Shown here: in pieces, positions 40,265 to 48,726 of the stretch
Layout: every line of letters starts with the position of its first letter
Numbering within the stretch: position 1 is the first letter of the stretch
From: UBA6109 sp035366835
GTDB lineage: Bacteria; Desulfobacterota; Syntrophia; Syntrophales; UBA6109
NCBI GenBank assembly: GCA_035366835.1
Contig: DAOSIS010000011.1
Span: 42,400 to 106,399, forward strand
DNA length: 64,000 nucleotides
Direction: 5' to 3'
The notes under the pieces: model-generated
Told to the model about the DNA's origin: nothing
The model's input: the letters and a program-made list of their open reading frames with translations, nothing else
Databases searched by the model: none
Position numbers and translations under genes: made by a program

Positions 40265-42016
40265 ATGGAGATCTTCAAACGGCTGCTCCAGCTCGCAAGG
40301 CCTTACATGGCCCGCTTCTTGGTCGCCATGGGGTGCATGCTCGTGGTCGGGGCCTGTACGTCGGGACTCGCGTTTCTGGTCAAACCCGCCCTCGACGGCA
40401 TCTTCTTCAGCCGGGACGCCGCGACGCTCAAATGGATCCCCATCGCCGTCGTCCTGATCTACTTCATCAAGGGCGCCTGCAACTACTCGCAGGCGATCCT
40501 CATGAGCTACATCGGCCTGAGGATCATCGCCGATCTGCGCAACCGCCTGTACCGCCAGATCCAGATGCAGTCGCTCGCCTTTTTCACCAGGAATCCGACA
40601 GGGCTCCTGATGTCGCGGATCACCAATGACGTGGGATTCATCCAGGGAGCGGTCTCGGAGGCGATCACGAGCCTCCTCAAGGATTCCTCCACCCTCGTCG
40701 GCCTCGTCTTCGTGATCTTCTACCAGGACTGGAAGCTCGCCATCATCGCCATGTTCGTCTTTCCGCTCACCATCTATCCGATCGCGAAGTTCGGCCAGAA
40801 GATGCGCAGCGTCGCGACGCGGACCCAGCTGACCTGGGGTTCACTGAGCAGCCTCCTGCAGGAGACGATTGCCGGGACGAGGATCGTCAAGGCTTTCGGT
40901 ATGGAGGAATACGAGAACGAGCGATTCGCCGCAGAGAACGAACGCCTGTTCCGCCTCAACCTGAAGGCCGTCTCGATCACCGCCCTGTCGAGCCCCTTCA
41001 TGGAATTCCTCGGCGGAATCGGCATCGCCGTGATCGTCTTCTACGGCGGGTACCAGGTCCTCAAGGGGAACTCCACGCCGGGGACGTTCTTTTCGTTCCT
41101 CACCGCCCTGATCATGCTCTACGAACCGGTCAAGCGGCTCACGAACGTCAACAACACGATCCAGCAGGGAATCGCCGGCGCCGAACGCGTCTTCCGGACG
41201 ATCGACGCCGTTCCCGAGATCCGCAACAAGCCCGGCGCGCTTCCGCTTCCAAGGATTTCGAAGGCGATCGAGATCCGCGACGCGGGATTCGCCTATGAGG
41301 ACACGCCTGTCCTGAAAAACATCCGCCTCACGATCCGTACCGGCGAAGCGATCGCCTTCGTGGGGACGAGCGGCAGCGGGAAGACCACGCTGGTGAACCT
41401 GATTCCCCGGTTCTACGACGTCGGAGAGGGCCGGATCCTGATCGACGGCCGCGACATCCGGGACGTCACGATCGAGTCGCTACGCGCCCAGATCGGCATC
41501 GTCACCCAGCAGACGATCCTTTTCAACGACACCGTGCGCAACAACATCGCCTACGGAAGCAGGGAGAAATCGGAAGAAGACATCGTCCGGGCGGCCCGGG
41601 CGGCCAATGCCCACGATTTCATCGCGAACCTGCCGCAGGGTTACGATACGATCATCGGCGAACAGGGCGCGAAACTTTCCGGCGGAGAGAGACAGCGCAT
41701 CTCCATCGCCCGCGCGCTGCTCAAGGACGCACCGATTCTCATCCTCGACGAGGCGACTTCCTCGCTGGACACGGAGGCGGAAAGCGAGGTGCAGATCGCC
41801 CTGGAAAACCTCATGAAAGGCCGGACGACCCTGGTGATCGCGCACCGTCTTTCGACGATCCGCAATGCGGACCGCATCATCGTCCTCGCGAACGGCCGGA
41901 TCATCGAAGAGGGGACGCACGAATCCCTCATGGCGCTGCAGGGCGAGTACTGTCGACTCTACTCGATGCAATTCCGGGAAGAAGGCGACAACGGGAAAAA
42001 TGGCCGTGTTCCATAA
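40265..42016 (+). CDS. msbA: Lipid A export ABC transporter MsbA
   Basis: 583 residues, a half-transporter with six membrane helices (residues 1-310) fused to an ATPase: Walker A VGTSGSGKTTLVNLIPRFYD (about 370), signature LSGGERQRISIARALL, Walker B ILILDEATSSLDTEAE and the histidine in IAHRLSTIRNAD. Flips lipid A-core across the inner membrane. Lies between lpxB and lpxK, with lpxK starting inside its 3' end. The Kdo transferase gene waaA, frequent at this place in relatives, is missing. Confidence 0.95.
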   Translation: MEIFKRLLQLARPYMARFLVAMGCMLVVGACTSGLAFLVKPALDGIFFSRDAATLKWIPIAVVLIYFIKGACNYSQAILMSYIGLRIIADLRNRLYRQIQMQSLAFFTRNPTGLLMSRITNDVGFIQGAVSEAITSLLKDSSTLVGLVFVIFYQDWKLAIIAMFVFPLTIYPIAKFGQKMRSVATRTQLTWGSLSSLLQETIAGTRIVKAFGMEEYENERFAAENERLFRLNLKAVSITALSSPFMEFLGGIGIAVIVFYGGYQVLKGNSTPGTFFSFLTALIMLYEPVKRLTNVNNTIQQGIAGAERVFRTIDAVPEIRNKPGALPLPRISKAIEIRDAGFAYEDTPVLKNIRLTIRTGEAIAFVGTSGSGKTTLVNLIPRFYDVGEGRILIDGRDIRDVTIESLRAQIGIVTQQTILFNDTVRNNIAYGSREKSEEDIVRAARAANAHDFIANLPQGYDTIIGEQGAKLSGGERQRISIARALLKDAPILILDEATSSLDTEAESEVQIALENLMKGRTTLVIAHRLSTIRNADRIIVLANGRIIEEGTHESLMALQGEYCRLYSMQFREEGDNGKNGRVP

Positions 42017-43112
42017 GGTCCTGCAATCGATCTGGAGTGAAACGCCGGGCGGCGGCTGCAGGAATTCTCTGACGGCCCTGCTGTCCGCCTTGTCCTTTCC
42101 CTATGGTTCGGCCGTCCGGCTGCGCAACCGCCTGTACGACACGGGGCTGCTCCCGCAGCACCGGCTCCCCTGCCGCGTCGTCAGCATCGGCAACGTCACC
42201 GTGGGAGGGACCGGCAAGACGCCCTTCGCCGTCTTTCTGGCGGGTATCTTGAAAAAAAACGGGTTCCGGCCCTGCGTGCTGAGCCGCGGCTACGGATCGG
42301 CAAAGACGACGCCGGTGGGAATCGTCTCGGACGGCGAACGCATCGGCGCCCGCTATCCGGAAGCCGGAGACGAGCCGCTCCTCATCGCCCGTTCCCTGAG
42401 CGGGATCCCCGTCATCACCGGGGCGGACAGGGTCCGCACGGGCAGAGAGGCCCTGAATCGTTTCGGGGCCGATGTCCTCGTCCTCGACGACGCCTTCCAG
42501 CACCGGCGGCTGCACCGCGACGCCGATATCGTCCTCGTGGATGCCGCCAGGCCTTTCGGAAACGGTTTTCTCCTGCCGCGCGGCCCCTTGCGGGAACCCG
42601 CCGACGCTCTTCAGCGGGCGGACATGATCGTCCGCATCGGCCCTGCGGGGCAGGGGGCGTCAACCGATCTGACGGCCGCGTTCGGAAACCGCCCTGCGGA
42701 GGTCTTCTCGGGCAGCAGAGAACCCAAGGACCTGCGCTGCGGGGACGGATCGTCCGTCTCCCTGGAATGGCTGCGGGAGAAGAACATCGCCGCCTTTGCG
42801 GGCATCGCACGCCCGGACGGCTTCCGAGGGACGCTGGAACGCCTTCAGGCCCGCGTGACGAGCTTCCTCGCCTTTCCCGACCACCACCCCTACCGGGACG
42901 GGGACATCGCGAGGATTCGGAAAGAGGCGGCGGAGGCGGGTGCGGAGGCGATCGTCACCACGGAAAAGGACGGCGTCCGTCTCGAATCCTTTCCCGGATT
43001 CCTGTCCGAACTGAAGCAGCTGCGCATCGGGATCGCCATGTCGCCTTCCGAAGGACCCTTCGTCGAGGCGCTCTTGGCGCGACTTCACCGGGAGGCCCAT
43101 GACCGCAAGTGA
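42000..43112 (+). CDS. lpxK: Tetraacyldisaccharide 4'-kinase
   Basis: 370 residues. The P-loop VGGTGKTPFAVFLAGIL (residue about 68) and the LpxK strings LSRGYG, GDEPLLIARSL, DVLVLDDAFQHRRL and LPRGPLREP are present, with FPDHHPYRDGDIARI and VTTEKDGVRL at the end. Adds the 4'-phosphate to lipid A. ATG at 42000 lies within msbA (17-base overlap); the longer frame upstream is only msbA sequence in another frame. It overlaps the acyltransferase by 14 bases. Confidence 0.97.
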   Translation: MAVFHKVLQSIWSETPGGGCRNSLTALLSALSFPYGSAVRLRNRLYDTGLLPQHRLPCRVVSIGNVTVGGTGKTPFAVFLAGILKKNGFRPCVLSRGYGSAKTTPVGIVSDGERIGARYPEAGDEPLLIARSLSGIPVITGADRVRTGREALNRFGADVLVLDDAFQHRRLHRDADIVLVDAARPFGNGFLLPRGPLREPADALQRADMIVRIGPAGQGASTDLTAAFGNRPAEVFSGSREPKDLRCGDGSSVSLEWLREKNIAAFAGIARPDGFRGTLERLQARVTSFLAFPDHHPYRDGDIARIRKEAAEAGAEAIVTTEKDGVRLESFPGFLSELKQLRIGIAMSPSEGPFVEALLARLHREAHDRK

Positions 43113-43995
43113 CGGCAGAATACCGCGGGCGATGCTCGCGCCCTTCCGAGCGATTCCGACGAACCTGAGGAAACGGCTGTTCATCGGGCTGTTCGATCTG
43201 TTTTACCGTCTCTCGCCGCGGCAGCGCCTGATTGCCCTCCACAATCTGAAATGCGCCTTTCCCGAAAAAGACATGGCGGAGATCCTCGCGATCGCCAAGG
43301 GCGTGTACCGGACGATGGGAATCGTGGCGGCGGAATTCTTCGATATCCCGGGGCTGACGCGGGAGACGATCGGAAAATTCGTGGAGCGCTCCGAGGGGAT
43401 CGAGCGGTGCTTCGCGGCCCTGGAGAAAAAGCGCGGGGTCCTCATGTTCGGGGCTCATTTCGGCAACTGGGAATTGTCGGCGGCGGTGTTCTCCCTCCTG
43501 GTCCACCCCGTGACGGTGATCTACCGTCCCCTCGACAGCGAGCTCCTGAACAACCTGGTCCTCCATGTCCGGTCCGCATCGGGCAACGTCCCCCTCGCCA
43601 AGGACCGGGCCATGCGGCAGATGCTCCGCGTGCTGAAGGACAACGGTGTCCTGGGCATTCTGGTCGATCAGAACGCGGCCTGGCAGGAAGGCGTATTCGT
43701 CGACTTCTTCGGACGTCCCGCCTGCACGACGGACGGGCTTGCGCTGCTGGCCCTCCATACGGATTCGCCGGTGGTGCCGGCCTTCCTGATCCGCCAGCCG
43801 AACGACAAGTACCGCTTCGTCGTCGGCGAGGAGGTCCCGACGGTCCGCACCGGCGACAAGGCCCATGACGTCCTCGCCAATACGCAGAATTACACGCGGA
43901 TCGTCGAAGAGACGGTGAGGCGTTATCCCGACCAGTGGCTGTGGGTCCACCAGCGCTGGAAGACGAAGACGTGCCAGGTGGTCAAGGCAAGATGA
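43099..43995 (+). CDS. Lysophospholipid acyltransferase family (LpxL/HtrB-like)
   Basis: 298 residues. The active-site H-x4-E is in FGAHFGNWELSAAV (about residue 118). Also visible are YRPLDSELLNNLV, LVDQNAAWQEGVFVDFFG and the terminal DQWLWVHQRWKTK, all of the lipid A late acyltransferase family. Probably adds a secondary acyl chain to Kdo-lipid A; the chain specificity (LpxL or LpxM role) cannot be read from the sequence. Overlaps lpxK by 14 bases and waaF by ATGA. Confidence 0.93.
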   Translation: MTASDGRIPRAMLAPFRAIPTNLRKRLFIGLFDLFYRLSPRQRLIALHNLKCAFPEKDMAEILAIAKGVYRTMGIVAAEFFDIPGLTRETIGKFVERSEGIERCFAALEKKRGVLMFGAHFGNWELSAAVFSLLVHPVTVIYRPLDSELLNNLVLHVRSASGNVPLAKDRAMRQMLRVLKDNGVLGILVDQNAAWQEGVFVDFFGRPACTTDGLALLALHTDSPVVPAFLIRQPNDKYRFVVGEEVPTVRTGDKAHDVLANTQNYTRIVEETVRRYPDQWLWVHQRWKTKTCQVVKAR

Positions 43996-45065
43996 CGAAG
44001 AAGACGATCGCCATGCGTCCCTTTGCCGGGTTCGGAAATATCCTCATCCGCGGGACCAACTGGATCGGCGATGCCGTGCTGACGCTGCCCGCCCTGGCGG
44101 CGGTGCGCAACACTTTTCCGGCGGCCCGCGTTGCGGTCCTGGCAAAGCCGTGGGTGGCGGAGGTCTATGCGCTGTGTCCGGAGATCGATGAGGTGATCCT
44201 CTACCGGCGTCCCGGGATCCATGAAGGGTTCGCCGGCATGGTGCGGCTTGCAGGGGAGTTGCGCCTCCGCCGGTTCGACGCCGCCATCCTGCTGCAGAAC
44301 GCGATCGAGGCGGCGATCCTGTCCTGCCTCGCCGGCATCCCGGTCCGCGCCGGATACGGGACGGACGGACGGGGACTCCTGCTGACCCATTCCGTGAAGA
44401 AGACCCGCGGGCTCGGAAAACTCCATCAAACGCAGTACTATCTGGAAATGGTGAAGGCGCTGGGGTGCCGGGAGGCGGCGAAGGAACCCAGCCTCGCAAC
44501 GACGCCGGAACACGAGTCTCTGGCCGAAAGCCTGCTGGACCGGCTGGGGCTCACCGGGAAGCGCCCCCTGATCGGCATGGCCCCTGGGGCGGCCTACGGG
44601 CCCGCCAAGAGATGGCTCCCCGAGCGATTCGCCGCCGTCGCCGACCGGCTGATCCGAGACGAGGGCGCGTCCGTCCTCCTCTTCGGAAGTGCCGGCGACA
44701 GGCCTGCCGCCGCATCCGTGGTCCGCAATGCGTCGGTCTCCCTCACCGACATCGCCGGCCAGACGGATCTGAGGGAGGCAATCGCCGTCATGGCCCGCTG
44801 CGATCTTTTCATCTCCAACGATTCAGGATTGATGCATCTCGCCGCCGCACTCGGGGTGCCGACCGTTGCAATCTTCGGCTCCACGAACCCCCTGACGACG
44901 GGGCCGGTCGGACGGCACAGCGTGATCGTCCGGCAGGACGTCGATTGCAGCCCCTGTCTGAAGACGGACTGTCCCACCGATTTCCGCTGCATGAAACGGA
45001 TCACGGCGGACAGTGTACTGGAAGCCGCCAGGAGCCTCCTGCGCAGACGGACGGGAAAGAACTGA
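43992..45065 (+). CDS. waaF: ADP-heptose:LPS heptosyltransferase II
   Basis: 357 residues of family GT9: ILIRGTNWIGDAVLTLPALA at the start, MAPGAAYGPAKRWLPERFAA in the middle, FISNDSGLMHLAAALGVPTV and GSTNPLTTGPVG, then the cysteine-bearing VDCSPCLKTDCP. The NWIGDAV start and KRWP-type motif are typical of WaaF, which adds the second heptose of the inner core. Start overlaps the acyltransferase stop. Followed 12 bases later by gmhB, supporting heptose biosynthesis. Confidence 0.92.
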   Translation: MTKKTIAMRPFAGFGNILIRGTNWIGDAVLTLPALAAVRNTFPAARVAVLAKPWVAEVYALCPEIDEVILYRRPGIHEGFAGMVRLAGELRLRRFDAAILLQNAIEAAILSCLAGIPVRAGYGTDGRGLLLTHSVKKTRGLGKLHQTQYYLEMVKALGCREAAKEPSLATTPEHESLAESLLDRLGLTGKRPLIGMAPGAAYGPAKRWLPERFAAVADRLIRDEGASVLLFGSAGDRPAAASVVRNASVSLTDIAGQTDLREAIAVMARCDLFISNDSGLMHLAAALGVPTVAIFGSTNPLTTGPVGRHSVIVRQDVDCSPCLKTDCPTDFRCMKRITADSVLEAARSLLRRRTGKN

Positions 45066-45077
45066 AGGGACCGGACG

Positions 45078-45650
45078 ATGGAACGAAAAAAAAGATTTGC
45101 CGCCGTCTTTCTCGATCGCGACGGAACGATCAATGAGGAGGTCGGCTATCTCGACCGCCTGGAGCGGCTGCGGATCCTCCCCGGCGCGGCGGAAGCGGTG
45201 CGGCGGATCAACGAAAGCGGTCTGAAGGCCGTCGTCGTCACCAACCAGTCCGGAGTGGCGCGCGGCTACTTCACCGAGGCATTCGTCCGGGCCGTTCATG
45301 ACCGCATCCGAAAGACCCTTCGCCGGGAAGGGGCGGAGATCGACCGCTTTTACTATTGCCCCCACCACCCGTCGGAAGGTATAGGGGAGTACCGGAAAAA
45401 CTGCAGCTGCCGCAAACCGGAACCGGGAATGCTGAAGCGCGCTTCCGAAGAACTGGATATCGATCTCAGCCGCTCCTACTTCGTGGGTGACACGCTCAAG
45501 GATGTCGAGACAGGGCGTCGGGCCGGCACCAAGACCGTCCTTGTCAGGACCGGATACGGGGACGCGGAAACCATCGCCGATATCCGCCCCGACTGCACGG
45601 CCGATAACCTCCTGGACGCGGTGCGATGGATTCTCAAGGACAGGGCATGA
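45078..45650 (+). CDS. gmhB: D-glycero-beta-D-manno-heptose 1,7-bisphosphate phosphatase
   Basis: 190 residues of the HAD family: FLDRDGTINEEVGYL with the catalytic aspartates, VVVTNQSGVARGYF, the zinc-binding cluster YYCPHHPSEGIGEYRKNCSC, RKPEPGMLKRASEEL and YFVGDTLKDVETGRRAG. Makes heptose 1-phosphate for ADP-heptose, the donor used by the flanking heptosyltransferases. Stop overlaps the next gene's start (ATGA). Confidence 0.95.
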   Translation: MERKKRFAAVFLDRDGTINEEVGYLDRLERLRILPGAAEAVRRINESGLKAVVVTNQSGVARGYFTEAFVRAVHDRIRKTLRREGAEIDRFYYCPHHPSEGIGEYRKNCSCRKPEPGMLKRASEELDIDLSRSYFVGDTLKDVETGRRAGTKTVLVRTGYGDAETIADIRPDCTADNLLDAVRWILKDRA

Positions 45651-46672
45651 ACATCCTGATCGTCAAACTCAGCGCCATCGGCGACGTCGTCCACACCCTG
45701 CCGTCGCTTGCCGCGCTGCGAAAGCACTTTCCCGATGCCCACATCAGCTGGGCCGTCGAGGAAGCTGCGGCGGATCTGATTTGCGGCCATCCCCATCTCG
45801 ATCGTGTCCTGGTCTCCGGCCGCAAGACGTGGCTGCGGCGGGTGGCGGACGGTCAGATTGCGGTACCCCTCCGGGAGAGCGTCAGGTTCCTTCGGGAACT
45901 CCGCGACCGGCCCTACGATCTCGTCATCGATTTCCACGGCCTTTTCAAGAGCAGCGTCATCGTGTTCCTGAGCGGCGGCAGACGCAGGCTGGGGTACGAC
46001 AGCATGCAGGAGATGAGCGGCCTCTTTCTGAACGAAAAGATCCCGGAGGACATGACGAAACACGCCGTTGACCGCTACCTCGATTTCGTGGCTTATCTTG
46101 GCGGCCGTACCGACGAAAAAGAATTCCTCATCCCGGTCGGAGAGGAAAACCGGAAACGCATCGACCTCCTGCTGAAGCGCGCCGGCATTCGGCCGGGAGG
46201 AGATTTCGTCGCCGTGAGCCCGGAAGCGCTGTGGCCGACGAAGCTCTGGGACGCGGGAAGGTTTGCCGCCCTGTGCGACCGGATCCGCGGCGGTCTCCGT
46301 CTTCCGGTGATCCTGACCGGTGCAGACCGCGGCGCCGTTCTGCCGATCCGGGAACGGATGAAGGAGACGTACGCGGACCTCGCGGGACGCACCACGCTGC
46401 GCGATCTGGCGGAGCTGTACCGGCGGGCGAGGGTCGTCGTCACGACGGATTCCGGCCCGATGCACATCGCCGCCGCCGTCGGGACAAAGGTCGTCGCCCT
46501 CTTCGGACCGACCGACCCGGCGCGGACGGGTCCCTACGGGAAAGGTCACCGGGTCATCCAACGGAGCTTGGAATGCAGCCCCTGTTTTTCAAGGCGCTGC
46601 GATCATAAAACCTGCATGGGCGGCATCTCGGTGGAGGAAGTCTTTGCCGCAATTCAAGGAGCGTTGTCATGA
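45647..46672 (+). CDS. waaC: LPS heptosyltransferase I (WaaC-like)
   Basis: 341 residues, GT9: MNILIVKLSAIGDVVHTLPS, then AHISWAVEEAAADLICGHPH, LVIDFHGLFKSSVIVF and TTDSGPMHIAAAVGTKVVAL. The LSAIGDVVHTLP start and DFHGLFKS fit WaaC, which adds the first heptose to Kdo. Start ATG overlaps the gmhB stop; an in-frame start 7 codons earlier is possible. Ends with a 4-base overlap into the pagL-like gene. Confidence 0.9.
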   Translation: MNILIVKLSAIGDVVHTLPSLAALRKHFPDAHISWAVEEAAADLICGHPHLDRVLVSGRKTWLRRVADGQIAVPLRESVRFLRELRDRPYDLVIDFHGLFKSSVIVFLSGGRRRLGYDSMQEMSGLFLNEKIPEDMTKHAVDRYLDFVAYLGGRTDEKEFLIPVGEENRKRIDLLLKRAGIRPGGDFVAVSPEALWPTKLWDAGRFAALCDRIRGGLRLPVILTGADRGAVLPIRERMKETYADLAGRTTLRDLAELYRRARVVVTTDSGPMHIAAAVGTKVVALFGPTDPARTGPYGKGHRVIQRSLECSPCFSRRCDHKTCMGGISVEEVFAAIQGALS

Positions 46673-47295
46673 ATGGAAAGTCGGCATGCCGGAAATCTCG
46701 GATCGGTCTCGGAAGCAGTCTTGTCCCCCTTGTCGCGATCTTTGCCTTGTTTCTTTTCCTGGCGGAGACCGTGCGGGGCGACGACGGGAAAACGGGGGGG
46801 AGATTCTTCACGGAAGTGGGCGTGATGGCGGGATATGGAAGCGGAAACATTCCGGAGGGACGATATCAGCCCCTGCTTCTGATCGGGCATTTCGGCGTGG
46901 ATCTGAAACGGTACATCCCGGGGCTGCGGAGCCACGCGGGGACGCTGAGCGCGTTCATCGAGCCGCAGGTCAATCCGGTCTTCGAGCCGTCGACGGATTA
47001 CGAGGCCGGAATCGGGATCGGCCTCAGATATTCGTATCCGGTCTGTGATCCCCTGGCGCTGTACGTCGAAGGGAGCACGGGTCCGCACTACGTGTCCGTC
47101 GTCACCCGGAAGCAGGCCAATGGATTTCTCTTCTCCAACGTTGCCGGGGCGGGGCTGTACTACCGCCTGTCGAAGGACTCGGCCCTCCATGCCGGGTACC
47201 GCTTCCGGCACATGTCCAATGGGGATCTCGCGGAACCCAACGGCGGCATCGACACCCACATGGGCGTCGCGGGCTACAGCCTGTTCTTCAAGTGA
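46669..47295 (+). CDS. pagL: Acyloxyacyl hydrolase / lipid A 3-O-deacylase (PagL-like)
   Basis: 208 residues. A long N-terminal signal segment (hydrophobic core VPLVAIFALFLFLAE) ends near residue 37, followed by an eight-strand-type barrel (alternating strands such as GTLSAFIEPQVNPVF). The active-site signature is present as YRFRHMSNGDLAEPNGGIDT (H and S two residues apart, then PN-G). PagL removes the ester-linked 3-acyl chain in the outer membrane. Overlap with waaC puts it in the operon. If the lipid A here is 3-amide-linked (gnnAB), its substrate is puzzling. Confidence 0.83.
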   Translation: MNGKSACRKSRIGLGSSLVPLVAIFALFLFLAETVRGDDGKTGGRFFTEVGVMAGYGSGNIPEGRYQPLLLIGHFGVDLKRYIPGLRSHAGTLSAFIEPQVNPVFEPSTDYEAGIGIGLRYSYPVCDPLALYVEGSTGPHYVSVVTRKQANGFLFSNVAGAGLYYRLSKDSALHAGYRFRHMSNGDLAEPNGGIDTHMGVAGYSLFFK

Positions 47296-47348
47296 TCTGC
47301 TGAAACGGGGATGGGAGGGTCTCGGGAGGGTGGAAGGGAGGGATTACG

Positions 47349-47519
47349 ATGACGATCAACCGGGAGTTGCTTGAAATTCTGGCCTGCCCCAAGTGCAAGG
47401 GGGCGCTCCGCCTCGACGAGGCGGAAACGGGCCTCATCTGTGAGAAATGCCGTCTTCTCTACGAAATCAAAGACGGCATTCCCATCATGCTGATCGAGGA
47501 AGCGAAGCCGCTGACCTGA
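47349..47519 (+). CDS. Trm112-family zinc-ribbon protein
   Basis: 56 residues: LLEILACPKCKGALRLDE then TGLICEKCRLLYEIKDGIP, two CxxC pairs forming the Trm112/YcaR zinc ribbon. In bacteria such genes are often next to lpxK and LPS genes; in eukaryotes and archaea Trm112 activates methyltransferases. GGGAGG lies 6 bases upstream of the ATG. The last 35 bases overlap the convergent heptosyltransferase gene on the other strand. Below common size cut-offs. Confidence 0.92.
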   Translation: MTINRELLEILACPKCKGALRLDEAETGLICEKCRLLYEIKDGIPIMLIEEAKPLT

Positions 47520-48597
47520 GCGCCTCGCGGACCGTTTTCATAACGTCGTCGACGGTCAGCTCGTCCAGGCACCGGCTCTTCCCCTGCCCGTCACATCCCT
47601 TGCGGAAACAGGGAACGCAGGGAAGGGAAGATACGACGACCCGGTGATTCCCGCCGATCGGCGCCCAGTCCCGCCAATCCGTCGGACCGTAGATCGTGAC
47701 GGTGGGCGTCCCCACGGCGGCGGCGATGTGAGGGGCGGCGCTGTCCACGCCGATGTGAAGGCGGCTGCGCTGGAGAAGCGCGGCCAGTTCGGCCAGTGTC
47801 GTCGCGCCGGCAAGGTTGTGCACCGCCCTTTCTTTCCCGCGGCGGAGCCGCTCCGCTTTCTCCCTCTCCGGCGTCGATCCGACGAGAACCGTTTCGACGC
47901 CGGATTCCGTCCACAGGCGATCGATGACCTCCTCCCACTTGCGCAGATCCCATTCCTTGTATGCCCAACGGGAAAAGGGATTCACAGAAATCCAGCGTCC
48001 TCGTGACGGAATCCCCTTCTCTTCCAGCAGCCGGTCCACCCGGCGGCCCGTCTCTTCCGCCACCCAGAGCCGCGGAGTCTCATCGGGAGTGGGTATTCCG
48101 AAGGCCCGCACGATCCGCAGCGACTGCTCGGCCGCCCCCCGATGCCTTTCCCGGGGGGAAGGGGGGATCGCCAGATGGGTGAAGAGGCGGTTTCGCCAGA
48201 AGGAAACGCCCCCGTAATGGAGGCTTGCCCTGCGGGGAGCCCCGGTAAGAAATGTCATGATGGCGCCGCGGTCGTCGGACCGCAGGTCGAAAACGAGGTC
48301 GAATTTCCGCGCGCGCAGGGCGCGGATCAGCGAAATCTGACGGCGCGCCTCCCGAACGAAGTTCGGTGAAGGGGCGGGAACCTCGAAGACGGCATGAATG
48401 GAGGGATCGGCGGTGAGAAGCGCCCCCGACCCTTCCCGGACGAGCACGGAAACGGGCGAGCCGCAGTATTCCTTCACGGAGCGGAACGTCGGCGTCGACC
48501 AGACGACATCCCCGATGTCCCCAAGCTGCACGACAAGAATCCGGCGGACGTCCTGGAAGGGAGTGAACTCTTCGGCAAGCATATCAATGGTTGTCAT
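47485..48597 (-). CDS. GT9 heptosyltransferase-like glycosyltransferase
   Basis: About 370 residues. ILVVQLGDIGDVVWSTPTFR is the GT9 start, followed by FDLVFDLRSDDRGAIMTFLT, ISVNPFSRWAYKEWDLRKW, HIGVDSAAPHIAAAVGTPTV and YGPTDWRDWAP. Related to WaaQ-type heptose transferases; acceptor unknown. The ATG at 48597 lies at the edge of a dispersed palindromic repeat with no good ribosome site; an ATG five codons later (48582) is as plausible. Its last 35 bases overlap the Trm112 gene. Confidence 0.88.
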   Translation of the reverse strand: MTTIDMLAEEFTPFQDVRRILVVQLGDIGDVVWSTPTFRSVKEYCGSPVSVLVREGSGALLTADPSIHAVFEVPAPSPNFVREARRQISLIRALRARKFDLVFDLRSDDRGAIMTFLTGAPRRASLHYGGVSFWRNRLFTHLAIPPSPRERHRGAAEQSLRIVRAFGIPTPDETPRLWVAEETGRRVDRLLEEKGIPSRGRWISVNPFSRWAYKEWDLRKWEEVIDRLWTESGVETVLVGSTPEREKAERLRRGKERAVHNLAGATTLAELAALLQRSRLHIGVDSAAPHIAAAVGTPTVTIYGPTDWRDWAPIGGNHRVVVSSLPCVPCFRKGCDGQGKSRCLDELTVDDVMKTVREALRSAASLPRSA

Positions 48598-48677
48598 GCC
48601 GGACTTGATAAGCCTGCCCCGGACTCGATCCGGGGGCATCCAGTCCTGTTCTGGATTCCCGCTTCCGCGGGAATGAC
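48593..48677. repeat. Palindromic dispersed repeat (REP/MITE-like)
   Basis: 85 bases bounded by GTCAT and ATGAC ends. It holds two hairpins, CCCCGGA-CTCGA-TCCGGGG and ATTCCCGC-TTCC-GCGGGAAT, and CTGGAT/ATCCAG inner arms. I know near-identical sequence as a very common intergenic repeat in many proteobacterial genomes. It abuts the start codon of the heptosyltransferase gene. Confidence 0.85.
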
Positions 48678-48726
48678 AGTATTGGCATCTTTGGTTGCTC
48701 TCGCTTCATGAAAAGTCGGCTGAAGG

